Assembly: GCA_026537415.1 (NCBI GenBank)
Contig: JAFNMF010000001.1
Location: 303,572-367,571 of the forward strand
DNA from: Acetobacteraceae bacterium B3987
Lineage (GTDB): Bacteria; Pseudomonadota; Alphaproteobacteria; Acetobacterales; Acetobacteraceae
DNA length: 64,000 nucleotides
Reading direction: 5' to 3'
Every line of letters starts with the position of its first letter. Position 1 is the stretch's first letter. The notes under the pieces are model-generated. The model saw only the letters and a list, made by a program, of their open reading frames with translations. It ran no database searches and was not told the DNA's origin. Below, one piece after another: positions 23,575 to 33,362 of the stretch. Both the position numbers and the translations under genes were made by a program.

Positions 23575-26247
23575 TCAGTGTGGCTGGCGGAGAGGGGCCA
23601 GCAGCCGGTTGAGGTAGTCCAGCTCACTTTGTGGGCGGGTACGGTCGGAGGCACGCCGCTGCAGCTCACGTTCGATGTCATGCGTGCGGTTGCGTTCATG
23701 ATCGGGGATATGAGCATCAGAATCGGGGCTGTCATCTAGCTTCCGGCCTAGCGGATCCTGATTGTCCGGCTGTTTCTGTTCCTCGTCATGGCTGTCCTCA
23801 TCCTGCCCGCTATTCGGGTCATCATCTGGGGAGGCGGTAGGGCTGCCATTTTGTTCATCTGGCGCAGCGGATGATGAAGGCGGCGGAATGAAGCCTAAGC
23901 GTCCTTTGCTGTTCTGGCTGGCTTCGGACTGGTTCTTGCTCATGTCGTGGCGGGATTGGGACAGGTCATTCAGGACGGTTTGAATGTTCTTTACGCTCTC
24001 TTCATCCTGACGGTTGGCGAGGCTTTTCAGCACTGCTCCCATATCTTTTTCTGCTTTCAGCAGATTGGGCATTTTCTTCTTTGTGAGTGTTTCTCCACGG
24101 TGGTTGAGTGTCTGTGCCAGAAGGCGCAGAGCATATTGTGTGGCGTGGTCCTGTTGCCGATCATCGGCATGGAGTAGAACGGCATCCTGATTCAACTGAG
24201 CAGCGGAAGAAGAATTGTCTGTTGTTGCCGGAGCCATGCCAAGTTGACTGAGAAGCTCGGCTGTGGACATCTGAGAGACATCTTTGTGCTGGCTTTCCCT
24301 ATCATCCGAATTGGACTGCTCCGAAGAAAAGCGTTTCTGAGCATGGTTCAGAAGGTCCGTTTCCTGTCGAATCAGGTCCCGCAGGGCTAGACGCTGCGTG
24401 CGGGCTTCGGCCTGTGCCCGCATGGAGGCCGCTAATGCCTGCATGTCGGGTAGGGTCGCTTGTCGGAGCTGTTCGGCTGGTTCTACCATGTTTCGTAGAT
24501 GTTCCAGAGCTTGCGCTGTCCGTCCGGCAAGGGCATCGGACTGAACCTGCCCTGCAAGATGGACCCAGGGCATACCTCTACCGCCGGGCATGGGCATCAC
24601 CAGACCGTTTTGGCTGGCCTTTTGGAAAATGAAGGCCATGTGATCATCAAGGGCACCCTTTAGAGAGCCTAGCTCATCATGTAGCTTCTGCTGTTCATCT
24701 GCGGGGGGTGGGGCTGGATGTTCCCCGAGGGCCAGAAGATGCAGGCGGATAGCATTTTGCAAGGCCCGCACATGGAGCATGGAGGCCGCAATGGCTTGCC
24801 CGGATTGTGTTTGGTCCTCGGCATAAAGAGCCATAAACCAGAGTTGTTCCGTCAGCGATTGGTCTGACATGCCAAGGGCTGCTTGTCTCTGTAGCAGAAC
24901 GAGCGGTGTGGAGAGATCGGGCGGGAGGGGCAGTTCTGATAGGAGAGCCAGAATATGGGCAGCCTGCTTCTGATTTATCTGCCCAACAGCAAGATGCAGC
25001 CGTAGGTCCAGCAGCGCACGGCTTAGCGGGTCGTGAAAAGGGCGATGACCAAGGTGGAATGTTTGGGACTGGGAGCAGTTCTGCTTTCCTGAGCCACTAC
25101 GGGCACAGAGTTTCCCGATAACTTCCAGTCCAGCGAAGGGGCTGTCGGAGAGGTCGAGCCGGGTCGTTCCTGCTGCTTTTGAGGGCTGCTTCTCTAGCGG
25201 CAGAGGAATGGTCACACTATGGGCTGGGTTGGGTTCGTGCGCTGGGGGAATAATGGGCTGTAATCTAGCTTCCAGCGTAGCCACACCATGTGGCTGGGCA
25301 ACAGACCATGGAAAATTGGTGTACCAGTCTTGTGATGTGGCACCGGCTTTAGCTGTCCACTGAACATCAGGTGGTGTGTCGGTGCTGATTTGAAGATGCC
25401 AGCGGCCTAGTCTACGGCCTCGAACAGAGAGGCTGACGGTCCCGCTCTTTCGTAATGTCCCCTCAATCTGCCAGCTGCCATTTTTCAGATAAGCGCGGCG
25501 ATTCTGGACGGCCCCATGCAGGTGGGGCTGTCCTGATGAGGATTCCACGACAACATGCAGCTGCGCCCCTTCTGGCAGGGAGAGGGTGGGGCTGTGTGCT
25601 GTCAGGAAGAGAGGAGGGCCGGGTGCATAGGCGGGGTGGTCAATCCAAGCCTGCATGGCAGGAAGGGGTGACGCATCATCGTCTATGCCGGGGATGAACC
25701 CTGCCTTGAACCGTAATCCTGCCTGCGAGCCGGCAATCCCCCCGAGTACGAAAAGGCAGAGGATAACGAGAGATGCTGTCAGCCATCCTGTCCAATGAGG
25801 AAAGAGCTGTGGAAGGCGGAGGCGGAGTGCCTCCAGAGAGCTGAGTAGCCGTTGCCGATGGATAGTCCAGAGCTGGCCTTCCTTATGAATCTGCTCTTCA
25901 GAGAGACCTTCCGGCAGAGCGGGGCGGTCAGTCAGAGCGGCAAGAGGGGGAAAACCGAGACCGGAATCAGTGGCAATTCGCTGGTCAACCTGCTCCGCAG
26001 AAGGTGGAGAAAGGCGATGGATGCGCAGGCCCGCCCAGATCAGCACGCTTCCAAAGACGAGGGTTTCCAGCAGGAAATGAAGACTATCTGGTAGTGACTG
26101 CGGGAGATGGAGAAGGGCCGCACATCCCCAGAGGCCAGCCAGCAGCACGGGCCAGCGGGCATAGTGCCAGCATTGTTCCAGTCGGAGCCGACGGTAGGCT
26201 TGCCGCTGGATACGGGCAAATCGAGGGGGGAGAAGTGCGGCCTTCAC
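23575..26247 (-). CDS. DUF4175 / TIGR02302-type membrane protein
   Basis: 890 residues. Two close membrane helices near the N-terminus (ARWPVLLAGLWGCAALLHL and LETLVFGSVLIWAGL), a third near residue 165 (ASLVILCLFVLGGIAG), then a long periplasmic part with Ig-like strands and a helical region (residues about 500-700). The C-terminal 130 residues are hydrophilic and rich in Asp, Ser, Gln and Glu (PDDDPNSGQDEDSHDEEQKQ). The architecture fits a conserved alphaproteobacterial family of unknown function. It starts five bases after lysA, so the two share a transcript. Confidence 0.8.
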   Translation of the reverse strand: MKAALLPPRFARIQRQAYRRLRLEQCWHYARWPVLLAGLWGCAALLHLPQSLPDSLHFLLETLVFGSVLIWAGLRIHRLSPPSAEQVDQRIATDSGLGFPPLAALTDRPALPEGLSEEQIHKEGQLWTIHRQRLLSSLEALRLRLPQLFPHWTGWLTASLVILCLFVLGGIAGSQAGLRFKAGFIPGIDDDASPLPAMQAWIDHPAYAPGPPLFLTAHSPTLSLPEGAQLHVVVESSSGQPHLHGAVQNRRAYLKNGSWQIEGTLRKSGTVSLSVRGRRLGRWHLQISTDTPPDVQWTAKAGATSQDWYTNFPWSVAQPHGVATLEARLQPIIPPAHEPNPAHSVTIPLPLEKQPSKAAGTTRLDLSDSPFAGLEVIGKLCARSGSGKQNCSQSQTFHLGHRPFHDPLSRALLDLRLHLAVGQINQKQAAHILALLSELPLPPDLSTPLVLLQRQAALGMSDQSLTEQLWFMALYAEDQTQSGQAIAASMLHVRALQNAIRLHLLALGEHPAPPPADEQQKLHDELGSLKGALDDHMAFIFQKASQNGLVMPMPGGRGMPWVHLAGQVQSDALAGRTAQALEHLRNMVEPAEQLRQATLPDMQALAASMRAQAEARTQRLALRDLIRQETDLLNHAQKRFSSEQSNSDDRESQHKDVSQMSTAELLSQLGMAPATTDNSSSAAQLNQDAVLLHADDRQQDHATQYALRLLAQTLNHRGETLTKKKMPNLLKAEKDMGAVLKSLANRQDEESVKNIQTVLNDLSQSRHDMSKNQSEASQNSKGRLGFIPPPSSSAAPDEQNGSPTASPDDDPNSGQDEDSHDEEQKQPDNQDPLGRKLDDSPDSDAHIPDHERNRTHDIERELQRRASDRTRPQSELDYLNRLLAPLRQPH

Positions 26248-26252
26248 GAGCG

Positions 26253-27578
26253 TCAGGTGCGTGGTAGCCAGTCGGGGATGGCTTCCTGCGCAAGAAGCTC
26301 ATCAAGCGTCTGGCGTTTGCGGATGATAGCCTGCCGGTCGCCATCAATCATGACCTGAGCAGCAAGAGGCCGTGAGTTATATGTGGAACTCATGACCGTT
26401 CCATAAGCTCCAGCATCCAGTAGAGCGATCAGATCGCCTTTTTTCAGAGGGGGGAGTAGACGCTGACGGGCGAAGATATCGCTGCTCTCGCAGATGGGAC
26501 CAACAACATCCACAACTTCCCCGGAAGTGAGGTCTTCAGGCGTGTGTAGGGGTAGGATTCCATGCCATGAATCATACATTGCTGGGCGGACCAGCTCATT
26601 CATGCCTGCATCAATGATGACAAAGCGGCGTGCTGCGTCTTTCACATCAATGACACGGGCCAGAAGAACACCTGCCGGAGCTGCCAGCCAGCGGCCCGGT
26701 TCGACATGCAGCCGCACATCCAGATCGCCCAGCGTCTCAGCAATGACGTTTGCCAGCATGGCGGGCGGTGGTGCCTGTTCGTTACGATAGGCAATGCCGA
26801 GACCGCCGCCGCAGTCAATATCGCTGACACGCAGACCGTCTGCCCGCAGGGTGCGAACCAGAGAAGCAATGCGTTCATACCCTTTGCGGAAAGGGGCTTC
26901 CGTGACCATCTGGCTGCCGAGATGGACCGCAAGGCCGACTAGTTCCACGCCGGTCATCTCTGTTTGGGTTTTGCGGTAAAGGGCGGGGATGGCATCATGA
27001 GCAATGCCGAATTTGTCTTCTGCCCGGCCTGTCGTGATTTTGCTATGCGTCTGGGCGTCGATATCGGGATTGACCCGGAAAGCAATGCGGGCACGGCGTT
27101 GCATCTTCCGTGCGATGGCATCGAGACGGTGCAGCTCTTCTATGCTTTCGACATTGATCTGGCCAATCTGGTGGGAAATGGCCAGTTCCAGTTCTTCATC
27201 AGTCTTACCGATACCGGAGAAGACGATGTCACGGGCCTTCATGCCTGCGGCAAGGGCACGTTGCAGCTCTCCACCACTGACGACATCAGCCCCGAACCCA
27301 CAGCGGGCCAATACGGTCAGGCAAGCCTGATGGTCCTGTGCCTTGACGGCAAAATGGCAATGGACAGGCAGATTCTGTGCTTTGAAGGCATCTTGCAGGG
27401 CGCAAGCACGGCGGCGCAGCGTTTCAGCACTGATGACCCAGCTGGGCGTGCCATGCTGTTTGGCAATATCGGTAAGGGAGGTACCATCCATCACCAGCCC
27501 TTTGCTGCCTTCGTAGGACAGGTTGGGATGATTATTCAGGAGGGTTGTGACTGTTGGATCGGGACGTGTCGAATTCAT
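26253..27578 (-). CDS. lysA: Diaminopimelate decarboxylase
   Basis: 441 residues of the fold-III PLP decarboxylase family. The PLP lysine is in VHCHFAVKAQDH near residue 80, the glycine-rich phosphate-binding segment is DIDCGGGLGI, and the CESSDIFA segment carries the catalytic cysteine from the neighbouring subunit. It makes lysine from meso-diaminopimelate, the last step of the pathway. The first 25 residues (MNSTRPDPTVTTLLNNHPN) look like an extension; no better internal start is evident. It is upstream gene of a pair with the DUF4175 gene. Confidence 0.93.
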   Translation of the reverse strand: MNSTRPDPTVTTLLNNHPNLSYEGSKGLVMDGTSLTDIAKQHGTPSWVISAETLRRRACALQDAFKAQNLPVHCHFAVKAQDHQACLTVLARCGFGADVVSGGELQRALAAGMKARDIVFSGIGKTDEELELAISHQIGQINVESIEELHRLDAIARKMQRRARIAFRVNPDIDAQTHSKITTGRAEDKFGIAHDAIPALYRKTQTEMTGVELVGLAVHLGSQMVTEAPFRKGYERIASLVRTLRADGLRVSDIDCGGGLGIAYRNEQAPPPAMLANVIAETLGDLDVRLHVEPGRWLAAPAGVLLARVIDVKDAARRFVIIDAGMNELVRPAMYDSWHGILPLHTPEDLTSGEVVDVVGPICESSDIFARQRLLPPLKKGDLIALLDAGAYGTVMSSTYNSRPLAAQVMIDGDRQAIIRKRQTLDELLAQEAIPDWLPRT

Positions 27579-27729
27579 GACTGCATGATTACAGACCGAT
27601 AGCCGAAATGGGAAGGTGCAACCCGTAGGAAACAGGGGCCCTTAACAGAGATTCCATCAAAGTGATGCTTCCTCTTTGCCAAAGGCAGGAGACAAAGCAA
27701 AGTAGCTCTTTTGAAGGTCTGGGAAAGTG

Positions 27730-27806
27730 TGGTGCACCCGAGAGGACTCGAACCTCTAACCCCCAGATTCGTAGTCTGGTGCTCTATCCAATTGAGCTAC
27801 GGGTGC
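27730..27806 (-). tRNA. tRNA-Arg (anticodon ACG), copy 2 in transcription order
   Basis: The minus strand gives GCACCCG acceptor, a D arm with AGCTCAATTGGATAGAGC, anticodon stem CCAGA/TCTGG around CTACGAA (anticodon ACG), T arm GAGGTTCGAGTCCTC, and an encoded CCA. The A34 is expected to be edited to inosine, so it reads CGU, CGC and CGA. Identical in all 77 bases to the neighbouring copy. Confidence 0.95.
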
Positions 27807-27836
27807 AGCAGCCCGTTTGCCGGGCCTATAATCACA

Positions 27837-27913
27837 TGGTGCACCCGAGAGGACTCGAACCTCTAACCCCCAGATTCGTAGTCTGGTGCTCTATCCAATT
27901 GAGCTACGGGTGC
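27837..27913 (-). tRNA. tRNA-Arg (anticodon ACG), copy 1 in transcription order
   Basis: Same 77 bases, including encoded CCA, as the copy at 27730. The two lie head to tail with a 30-base spacer, which contains a small GCCCG/CGGGC hairpin, and are probably processed from one precursor. Confidence 0.95.
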
Positions 27914-28010
27914 GCCGTGTTGAGGAGGCTTCTATCCGGTCTCGACCTGTGGTGCAACCCCACTGAAGAAGTTTTTTTTAAATATTTTCCAGTGGGATGC
28001 TGTGGTGGTG

Positions 28011-28388
28011 TTAGCGGCGAACCAGAGAGATATGAGCACGGCAACGGGGGGAGGTGTATGTCCCACCAATGGCTGTACCGACGGGGTATCCGTTAAAAGT
28101 CTGTCGGTAAGGTGTGCCGTTCATGCCTTTATCGATCAACTCTGCCAGATAATGCTGCTGGCCTTTTTCATAGGTACCCCGGAGGGTGGAGGAATTCATA
28201 CCGGGGTTAAAGACGATCTCATGCCCACGAATACGGAGAGAGGACATTTCATTGGTGGGGCAGAGGCCTTGTTCGGTCACGAGTTTGCCCATCCACAGGC
28301 CATAAGGGTCAGAGGCCGGGGTGGAAGGGGAGGAGCAGGCTCCCAGAGTGCAAAGGCTAATCAGGCAGGTGAGAAAGGCAGGGCGCAT
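28011..28388 (-). CDS. Small lipoprotein of unknown function
   Basis: 125 residues. MRPAFLTCLISLCTLGAC is a lipoprotein signal with lipobox LGAC. The mature part has WMGKLVTEQGLCPTNEMSSLRI near its start and a closing TYTSPRCRAHISLVRR, so one Cys pair could form a disulfide in the periplasm. No family recognised. The ATG at 28388 follows CAGGAA and begins the signal peptide; the frame is open further upstream to 28601 but that part is not signal-like. Divergent from guaA. Confidence 0.75.
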   Translation of the reverse strand: MRPAFLTCLISLCTLGACSSPSTPASDPYGLWMGKLVTEQGLCPTNEMSSLRIRGHEIVFNPGMNSSTLRGTYEKGQQHYLAELIDKGMNGTPYRQTFNGYPVGTAIGGTYTSPRCRAHISLVRR

Positions 28389-28550
28389 GCGCAGTTCCTG
28401 AATGTACGTTTGAGAGTCTAAGCCGCCGTAGAAAACTTTACCAAAGGGTAAAAACCTATGGAGAATAAGGATGACGTTGGCGGTCGATCGTCCTATAGAG
28501 ATTAGCACGAATTGAGCATTGTGCCATATCCAGTAGGCGAGGCCCGAAAC

Positions 28551-30146
28551 TTGACGCAGAAAAACGCAGACACCCTTCAGCAGCTTGATGAAACCCTCCA
28601 TGAAGACCGTATCCTAATTCTGGATTTCGGTAGTCAGGTAACCCAGCTGATCGCCCGTCGTGTGCGGGAAAGCGGGGTTTATTGCGAGATTTGGCCGTTC
28701 ACGTCTTCGCTGGAGAAAATCCGTGATTTCAACCCACGGGGTATCATTCTTTCTGGCAGTCCGGCCAGCGTGCATGACGACAATGCACCGACCCTGCCGG
28801 AAGGACTTCTGGAACTGAATCGTCCCATTTTGGGTATTTGCTACGGTCAGCAGGTCCTTTGCCATACGCTGGGTGGGCGTGTGGAGACGCACGAGCATCG
28901 TGAGTTTGGCCGTGCCTATATTGATGTGGCTGAAGAATGTGCGCTGTTCCATGGTCTCTGGGCGCAGGGTGGGCGTGAGCAGGTCTGGATGAGCCACGGT
29001 GACCGTGTGACGGCTCTGCCGCCGGGTTTCAAGGCTGTTGCCTATTCTGAAGGGGCACCATTCGCCATCATCGCCAATGAGGAACGTCGCATTTATGGTG
29101 TGCAGTTCCATCCCGAAGTGGTGCATACGCCGCATGGTGCCGAGCTGATCCGCAACTTTACGCATGACGTGGCTGGCTGTTCCGGCACATGGACGATGGC
29201 CGGTTTCCGTGATCTGGAAATTGCCCGTATCCGCAAGCAGGTGGGTGATGGGAAGGTGATCTGTGGTCTGTCCGGTGGTGTGGACAGCTCCGTGGCGGCG
29301 AAGCTGATTCATGATGCCATTGGGGACCAGCTGACCTGCATTTTCGTTGATCCGGGCATTCTGCGTGCCGGTGAAGCGGATGAGGTGGTGAAGACCTTCC
29401 GTGACCGCTTCAACATCCGGCTGGTTCATCGTGATGCGTCCGACCTGTTCCTTGGTGAACTGGCTGGCGTGACGGACCCGGAAGTAAAGCGTAAAACCAT
29501 TGGCCGTCTCTTCATTGAAGTTTTCGAGCAGGAAGCTGCCAAGCTGGGCGGAGCGCAGTTCCTTGCGCAGGGGACGTTGTACCCGGACGTGATTGAGAGT
29601 GTCAGCTTCAATGGCGGGCCGTCCGTGACCATCAAGTCCCATCATAACGTGGGCGGTCTGCCGGAACGCATGAACATGGAGCTGGTCGAACCGCTGCGTG
29701 AACTCTTCAAGGATGAGGTCCGTGCGCTGGGTCGTGAGATCGGTGTGCCAGAGCATATTGTCGGGCGTCATCCTTTCCCGGGGCCGGGGCTTGCCATCCG
29801 TATTCCCGGGGACATCACACGGGAGAAGCTTGATCTTCTGCGAAAGGTGGACAGCATCTACCTAGAGGAAATCCGCAAGGCTGGCCTGTATGATGAAATC
29901 TGGCAGGCTTTTGCAGTTCTGTTGCCTGTCCGCACGGTGGGCGTGATGGGTGATGACCGTACCTATGATCAGGCCTGCGCCCTGCGTGCCGTCACCAGCA
30001 CGGATGGTATGACCGCAGAGGTCTATCCCTTTACCTTTGAGTTCCTCAACCGTGTCGCTGGCCGCATTGTAAACGAGGTGCGTGGCATCAACCGTGTCAC
30101 TTATGACATTACGTCCAAGCCGCCGGGCACGATTGAGTGGGAATGA
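28551..30146 (+). CDS. guaA: GMP synthase (glutamine-hydrolysing)
   Basis: 531 residues. The glutaminase domain begins [21 protein letters not shown], has the nucleophile in GICYGQQ and the His-Glu pair in QFHPEVVHT. The ATP-pyrophosphatase domain has the P-loop SGGVDSSV, and the dimerisation domain ends KPPGTIEWE. It aminates XMP to GMP. No ATG lies near the family start; TTG at 28551 with CGAGG eight bases before it gives MTQKNADTL. An upstream TTG at 28512 would add 13 residues. Confidence 0.95.
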   Translation: MTQKNADTLQQLDETLHEDRILILDFGSQVTQLIARRVRESGVYCEIWPFTSSLEKIRDFNPRGIILSGSPASVHDDNAPTLPEGLLELNRPILGICYGQQVLCHTLGGRVETHEHREFGRAYIDVAEECALFHGLWAQGGREQVWMSHGDRVTALPPGFKAVAYSEGAPFAIIANEERRIYGVQFHPEVVHTPHGAELIRNFTHDVAGCSGTWTMAGFRDLEIARIRKQVGDGKVICGLSGGVDSSVAAKLIHDAIGDQLTCIFVDPGILRAGEADEVVKTFRDRFNIRLVHRDASDLFLGELAGVTDPEVKRKTIGRLFIEVFEQEAAKLGGAQFLAQGTLYPDVIESVSFNGGPSVTIKSHHNVGGLPERMNMELVEPLRELFKDEVRALGREIGVPEHIVGRHPFPGPGLAIRIPGDITREKLDLLRKVDSIYLEEIRKAGLYDEIWQAFAVLLPVRTVGVMGDDRTYDQACALRAVTSTDGMTAEVYPFTFEFLNRVAGRIVNEVRGINRVTYDITSKPPGTIEWE

Positions 30147-30166
30147 TTCTGTAGGACCTTATAGGA

Positions 30167-30195
30167 AAGCCCGCAGAGATGCGGGCTTTTTTTTA
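30167..30195 (+). terminator. Terminator of guaA
   Basis: AAAGCCCGCA (30167-30176), GAGA loop, TGCGGGCTTT (30181-30190), T run to 30194. The stop codon of the convergent AT-rich gene (30193-30195) lies within the T tract. Confidence 0.88.
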
Positions 30196-31818
30196 TGGTG
30201 TGTTAGATTGTATGGGGATCGTCTTTGTTAAGACCGTGAAGCCATAGTTTGATAGTTGATTGTAAGTGTTTCTTAGTGTTATTTTACTAAAAAGTGGTAA
30301 TTTTTTGATTTCTTTGCCTATTATTGCAAATACTATCTTGTAATCTCTTGGGTTGGGTTTGCTCTTCGAAAGAGATGTTGGTGCGTTCAGTTTTTTTAGG
30401 CCGTCGAGGACTTTTTGCCGAAATTCACTGTCATTTAATAAAAGTTCTGCAGAGACTCGGCCTTGTGAAAATAGGTGGCTCATTTGGGCTGAACTTGTGA
30501 ATCGCTTAACATGAATCATTTTATTATCAGTGTAAATGTCACAGAATTCTATCCGGCTATGGCCACCTCCATGGATGATGTTTTTTGCATCAAGGCAATG
30601 TGCATTTCCCAAGTGTTTTGCGAGGGCTTCATTATAGTCCTGTTCATTGTCGTAGTTTTGGCAGTTGTAAGGAATATAATCAGTATTATCATTGTAAATT
30701 CTTGTAATATCTTCATCTATTTTTTCTATGAAAGAGGGCTTTATTTCATACCATTTTCCTGCACTTAATATATATATTGAATCATTTATACTTATTTCAG
30801 TGTATATGCATTTATATATATTCCATTTGTTGTTTATGCAATCCATGCTTGATGATATGGTAATTATATTTTTTTTAAAAACTTCTTCTATTTCATTACG
30901 GTCTTTGGAAAATAGTTCAAAGAGACTTCTCGCATCTAACGAGTCGATGTCCTTGCTTTTCTTTTTTACGTATCTGAAACATTTTACATCTGACCATTCT
31001 ATTATTGATGGAGGAACCAGTGATATATTTGAGTAATTCTTTTTTTCGATTTTTTTGATGAGTTCATTTTTCAGCTCATCTTCTCTATTTTTTGAACGGA
31101 TTTCTTTTACATTATTGACCCATTCAAAATATTCTATTGTTTCTTCCAAGAATTTTGAAATAATTAATGGCAAAATTGATTTAATATTTCCAATATTTAT
31201 ATCGCCAGACAGCATTATTGTATCGCGTCCAGAGACTGTTTTTGATAGATTTATTTTTGTTTTCGTCTTAACTTCATCAAGAAATTTCTTATCTATGCTT
31301 GCTGTTATGGAGTTTAACAGATCTTGCTCAATGTCAACTCCGAACTCATGCAGATGTCCTTCTTTGCTTACTTGTTCACGGCTTCTTTTTGATGCTGACC
31401 CAAGAGCAGTCTTATCAAGACTGCGTAAACTCTCAGGGTCAATAATATTTAGAATGACTTTTAAACCAAATCGTTCCTCAAGAGAATCATTTTTAAGAAG
31501 ATGCCTTCCATTGCCAAAAAATATGAGGATGTGATGTATGTTCCCCTGATTGTTTATTTCTATGTGAAGAACAGCTTTTACATTTGCAGAGAAGAGAGAA
31601 GCATTGCTCAGTTTATAGCTTTCTTCCTGGAAAAAATTTTCAATCCAAGTAGGAAACTGTTCCTTTGATTTATCCGTATAGAGTGTTCCAACCGTATCGG
31701 TACCATTTTTAATAGTAACAGAATCACAGACGTCTTTGAAAAGGTCTTTGACGGTTCCGGAAGTAGTTACGGCATTGTCTCTGATGAGACCAATGTGAAT
31801 CTTATTCTTTTTTCCCAT
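30193..31818 (-). CDS. TIGR04141/DUF6119-type sporadically distributed protein, possible nuclease-like
   Basis: 541 residues in markedly AT-rich DNA (many Asn, Lys, Ile, Ser codons ending in A or T), unlike its neighbours. From memory it resembles the TIGR04141 (DUF6119) family, known for patchy distribution. The most distinctive part is near the C-terminus: HGGGHSRIEFCDIYTDNK followed by MIHVKRFTSSAQMSHLFSQG, with E424, D427 and K438 in an E-x2-D-x10-K spacing that recalls metal-dependent nucleases, though this is inference. The first half has a strand-rich region and a KELxxK helix. The ATG has AAGGAAAG before it. No membrane segment or signal. The gene stands alone between guaA and an MFS gene and was probably acquired. 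Confidence 0.6.
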   Translation of the reverse strand: MGKKNKIHIGLIRDNAVTTSGTVKDLFKDVCDSVTIKNGTDTVGTLYTDKSKEQFPTWIENFFQEESYKLSNASLFSANVKAVLHIEINNQGNIHHILIFFGNGRHLLKNDSLEERFGLKVILNIIDPESLRSLDKTALGSASKRSREQVSKEGHLHEFGVDIEQDLLNSITASIDKKFLDEVKTKTKINLSKTVSGRDTIMLSGDINIGNIKSILPLIISKFLEETIEYFEWVNNVKEIRSKNREDELKNELIKKIEKKNYSNISLVPPSIIEWSDVKCFRYVKKKSKDIDSLDARSLFELFSKDRNEIEEVFKKNIITISSSMDCINNKWNIYKCIYTEISINDSIYILSAGKWYEIKPSFIEKIDEDITRIYNDNTDYIPYNCQNYDNEQDYNEALAKHLGNAHCLDAKNIIHGGGHSRIEFCDIYTDNKMIHVKRFTSSAQMSHLFSQGRVSAELLLNDSEFRQKVLDGLKKLNAPTSLSKSKPNPRDYKIVFAIIGKEIKKLPLFSKITLRNTYNQLSNYGFTVLTKTIPIQSNTP

Positions 31819-31868
31819 TTTGACTTTCCTTTTAGTAGATATGCGTAGTCTAGCGGATCGCAGGCTGT

Positions 31869-31898
31869 AGTATGAATGAATAAATTTTTAGTGGTCAA
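31869..31898 (-). promoter_or_regulatory. Candidate promoter of the TIGR04141-like gene
   Basis: On the minus strand TTGACC (31893-31898) and CATACT (31869-31874) are 18 bases apart, about 50 bases before the ATG. The direct repeat TCAATGGT (plus strand 31895-31902 and 31922-31929) overlaps the -35 and could be an operator. Weak -10. Confidence 0.3.
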
Positions 31899-31972
31899 TG
31901 GTGAAAAATGATTTTTGGAAATCAATGGTATTTTTTTAAAAGCAACCCTAAATAATATAAATTAATAATGAA

Positions 31973-33160
31973 TTACAATTTTTTATAAAAAATAATTAAT
32001 CGCGCACCAAAAAGGACTATTGTGACCGTGATAATGTAATTGATCCATTCCCATCCGACGCCTTTCAGAGCAGCTCCGCTTGCGAAGCATCCGATGGCCG
32101 TGCATAGAACCGTGACGAATTCGCTGAATCCTTGTGCCCCAGGCCGGTATTCTTCATGCGGGACAGCGGCAGCCAGCAGTGTAGAGCCTGCAACGAACAG
32201 GATGTTCCAGGCCAGTCCCAGCATGAAGAGGGACAGACACAGCCCATAAACGTTACTGACTGTCACGTTGAGCAACGCTACGCCTATCAGTAGAGTCAGT
32301 CCCGTCATGATGGTGGTGGAGGCTCCCATACGATTGTAGAGCCAGCCTGAGAGGGGGGAGCTGCTGAACATGGCAAACAGATGGGCCATCATCATTTTCG
32401 AGACAAGGGTAACATCGTGCCCCTGCTGAAGAACGTGGATGGGGGTGATACTCATCAGGACCATCATGACACTGTAGGACAGGGCGTTAGTAGCTACGGC
32501 AAGCAGATATGAGCGTCGTTCTGTTGGGGTGATCTGGCGTAGGAAGCGCAGGCTGATCTTTCTGCCACCCTGAAGGGGTATTTGCCGGGTATTGTCTTTC
32601 AGGCCGAGCATGAGAAGGGCAGAGAATGAGGCCAGAACCGCAACAAAGAGGTAGGCTCCTGCATGGGGAAGACCGGGGATGAGGTCATCCCCCAGAGAAG
32701 CCAGAAGAGGCCCCAGAATACTGGCTATGACGCCACCGGATAGAACCGTAGCGATGCTTCTGGCCCGTGCCGCATCGGATTCATGATTGTCAGCTGCGGC
32801 AAGACGATAATACTGGGCAAAGGCCTGAAACACGCCCACGGCTGCCGTCCCGCAGCAGAAAAGCAGAAAGCTGTGTGCTGCCAGAGCCTGAAAAGACACC
32901 AGCCCGCCCGCTATTCCGGCTGAAGCCCCCAATATAAATCCTACCTTGCGTCCCAGTCTGCCCATGAGGATTGAAGCGAAAAAGGTTGTTAGGCAGGCTA
33001 CGAGTGTGATGAGGGCATAGGGGAGTGTAGCTAATGTTCTATCAGGTGCCAGCTGATAACCGACAATGCCTGTCAGTGTCAGGTCAATGGAAAATGAAGC
33101 CGTAAAAAGCAGCTGTCCTAGAAACAAAATTGTAAGGCGGTTTCCATTAGTTTGAGGCAT
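31973..33160 (-). CDS. MFS transporter
   Basis: 395 residues with about twelve hydrophobic segments. The loop between helices 2 and 3 has GRLGRKVGFILGA, the A-motif of the major facilitator superfamily, and the central loop is polar (DNTRQIPLQGGRKISLRFLRQ). It resembles drug- or sugar-efflux members but the substrate is not readable. The ATG at 33160 has GGAGGGAG nine bases before it; the open frame to 33334 is not transporter-like. Its last 12 codons run into the AT-rich region. Confidence 0.88.
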   Translation of the reverse strand: MPQTNGNRLTILFLGQLLFTASFSIDLTLTGIVGYQLAPDRTLATLPYALITLVACLTTFFASILMGRLGRKVGFILGASAGIAGGLVSFQALAAHSFLLFCCGTAAVGVFQAFAQYYRLAAADNHESDAARARSIATVLSGGVIASILGPLLASLGDDLIPGLPHAGAYLFVAVLASFSALLMLGLKDNTRQIPLQGGRKISLRFLRQITPTERRSYLLAVATNALSYSVMMVLMSITPIHVLQQGHDVTLVSKMMMAHLFAMFSSSPLSGWLYNRMGASTTIMTGLTLLIGVALLNVTVSNVYGLCLSLFMLGLAWNILFVAGSTLLAAAVPHEEYRPGAQGFSEFVTVLCTAIGCFASGAALKGVGWEWINYIITVTIVLFGARLIIFYKKL

Positions 33161-33362
33161 GGCAAAGACTCCCTCCGGCCTTATTGTTGTCCCTGCTTGT
33201 GGTGTAAATGTGTTTGGGGCCGTATATGTCAGGCAGAGCCGCGTTGGCCTATCTGCCACGCTTTTCTGGCAGGGCAGGGTTGCTACCCATAGACGCATTT
33301 TTTGAACATAAGAGGGGGAATACGGCTTGCTCAAAAGGCTATCCCTTGGCAGGGATAAGGGG

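Noticed and set aside
27662-28096. 144-codon plus-strand frame containing RTRTSNPQIRSLVLYPIELR and a second similar run
   Set aside because: It is the antisense reading of the two tRNA-Arg genes, a well-known source of false protein annotations.
28614-29771. 385-codon minus-strand frame opposite guaA
   Set aside because: Shadow of a certain gene; similar long shadows lie opposite pyk, tsf and the M17 aminopeptidase.
30193-31980. Search for integrase, insertion sequence ends, direct repeats or att-like sites around the AT-rich gene
   Set aside because: Only the short TCAATGGT repeat by the promoter was seen; nothing supports a defined mobile element.
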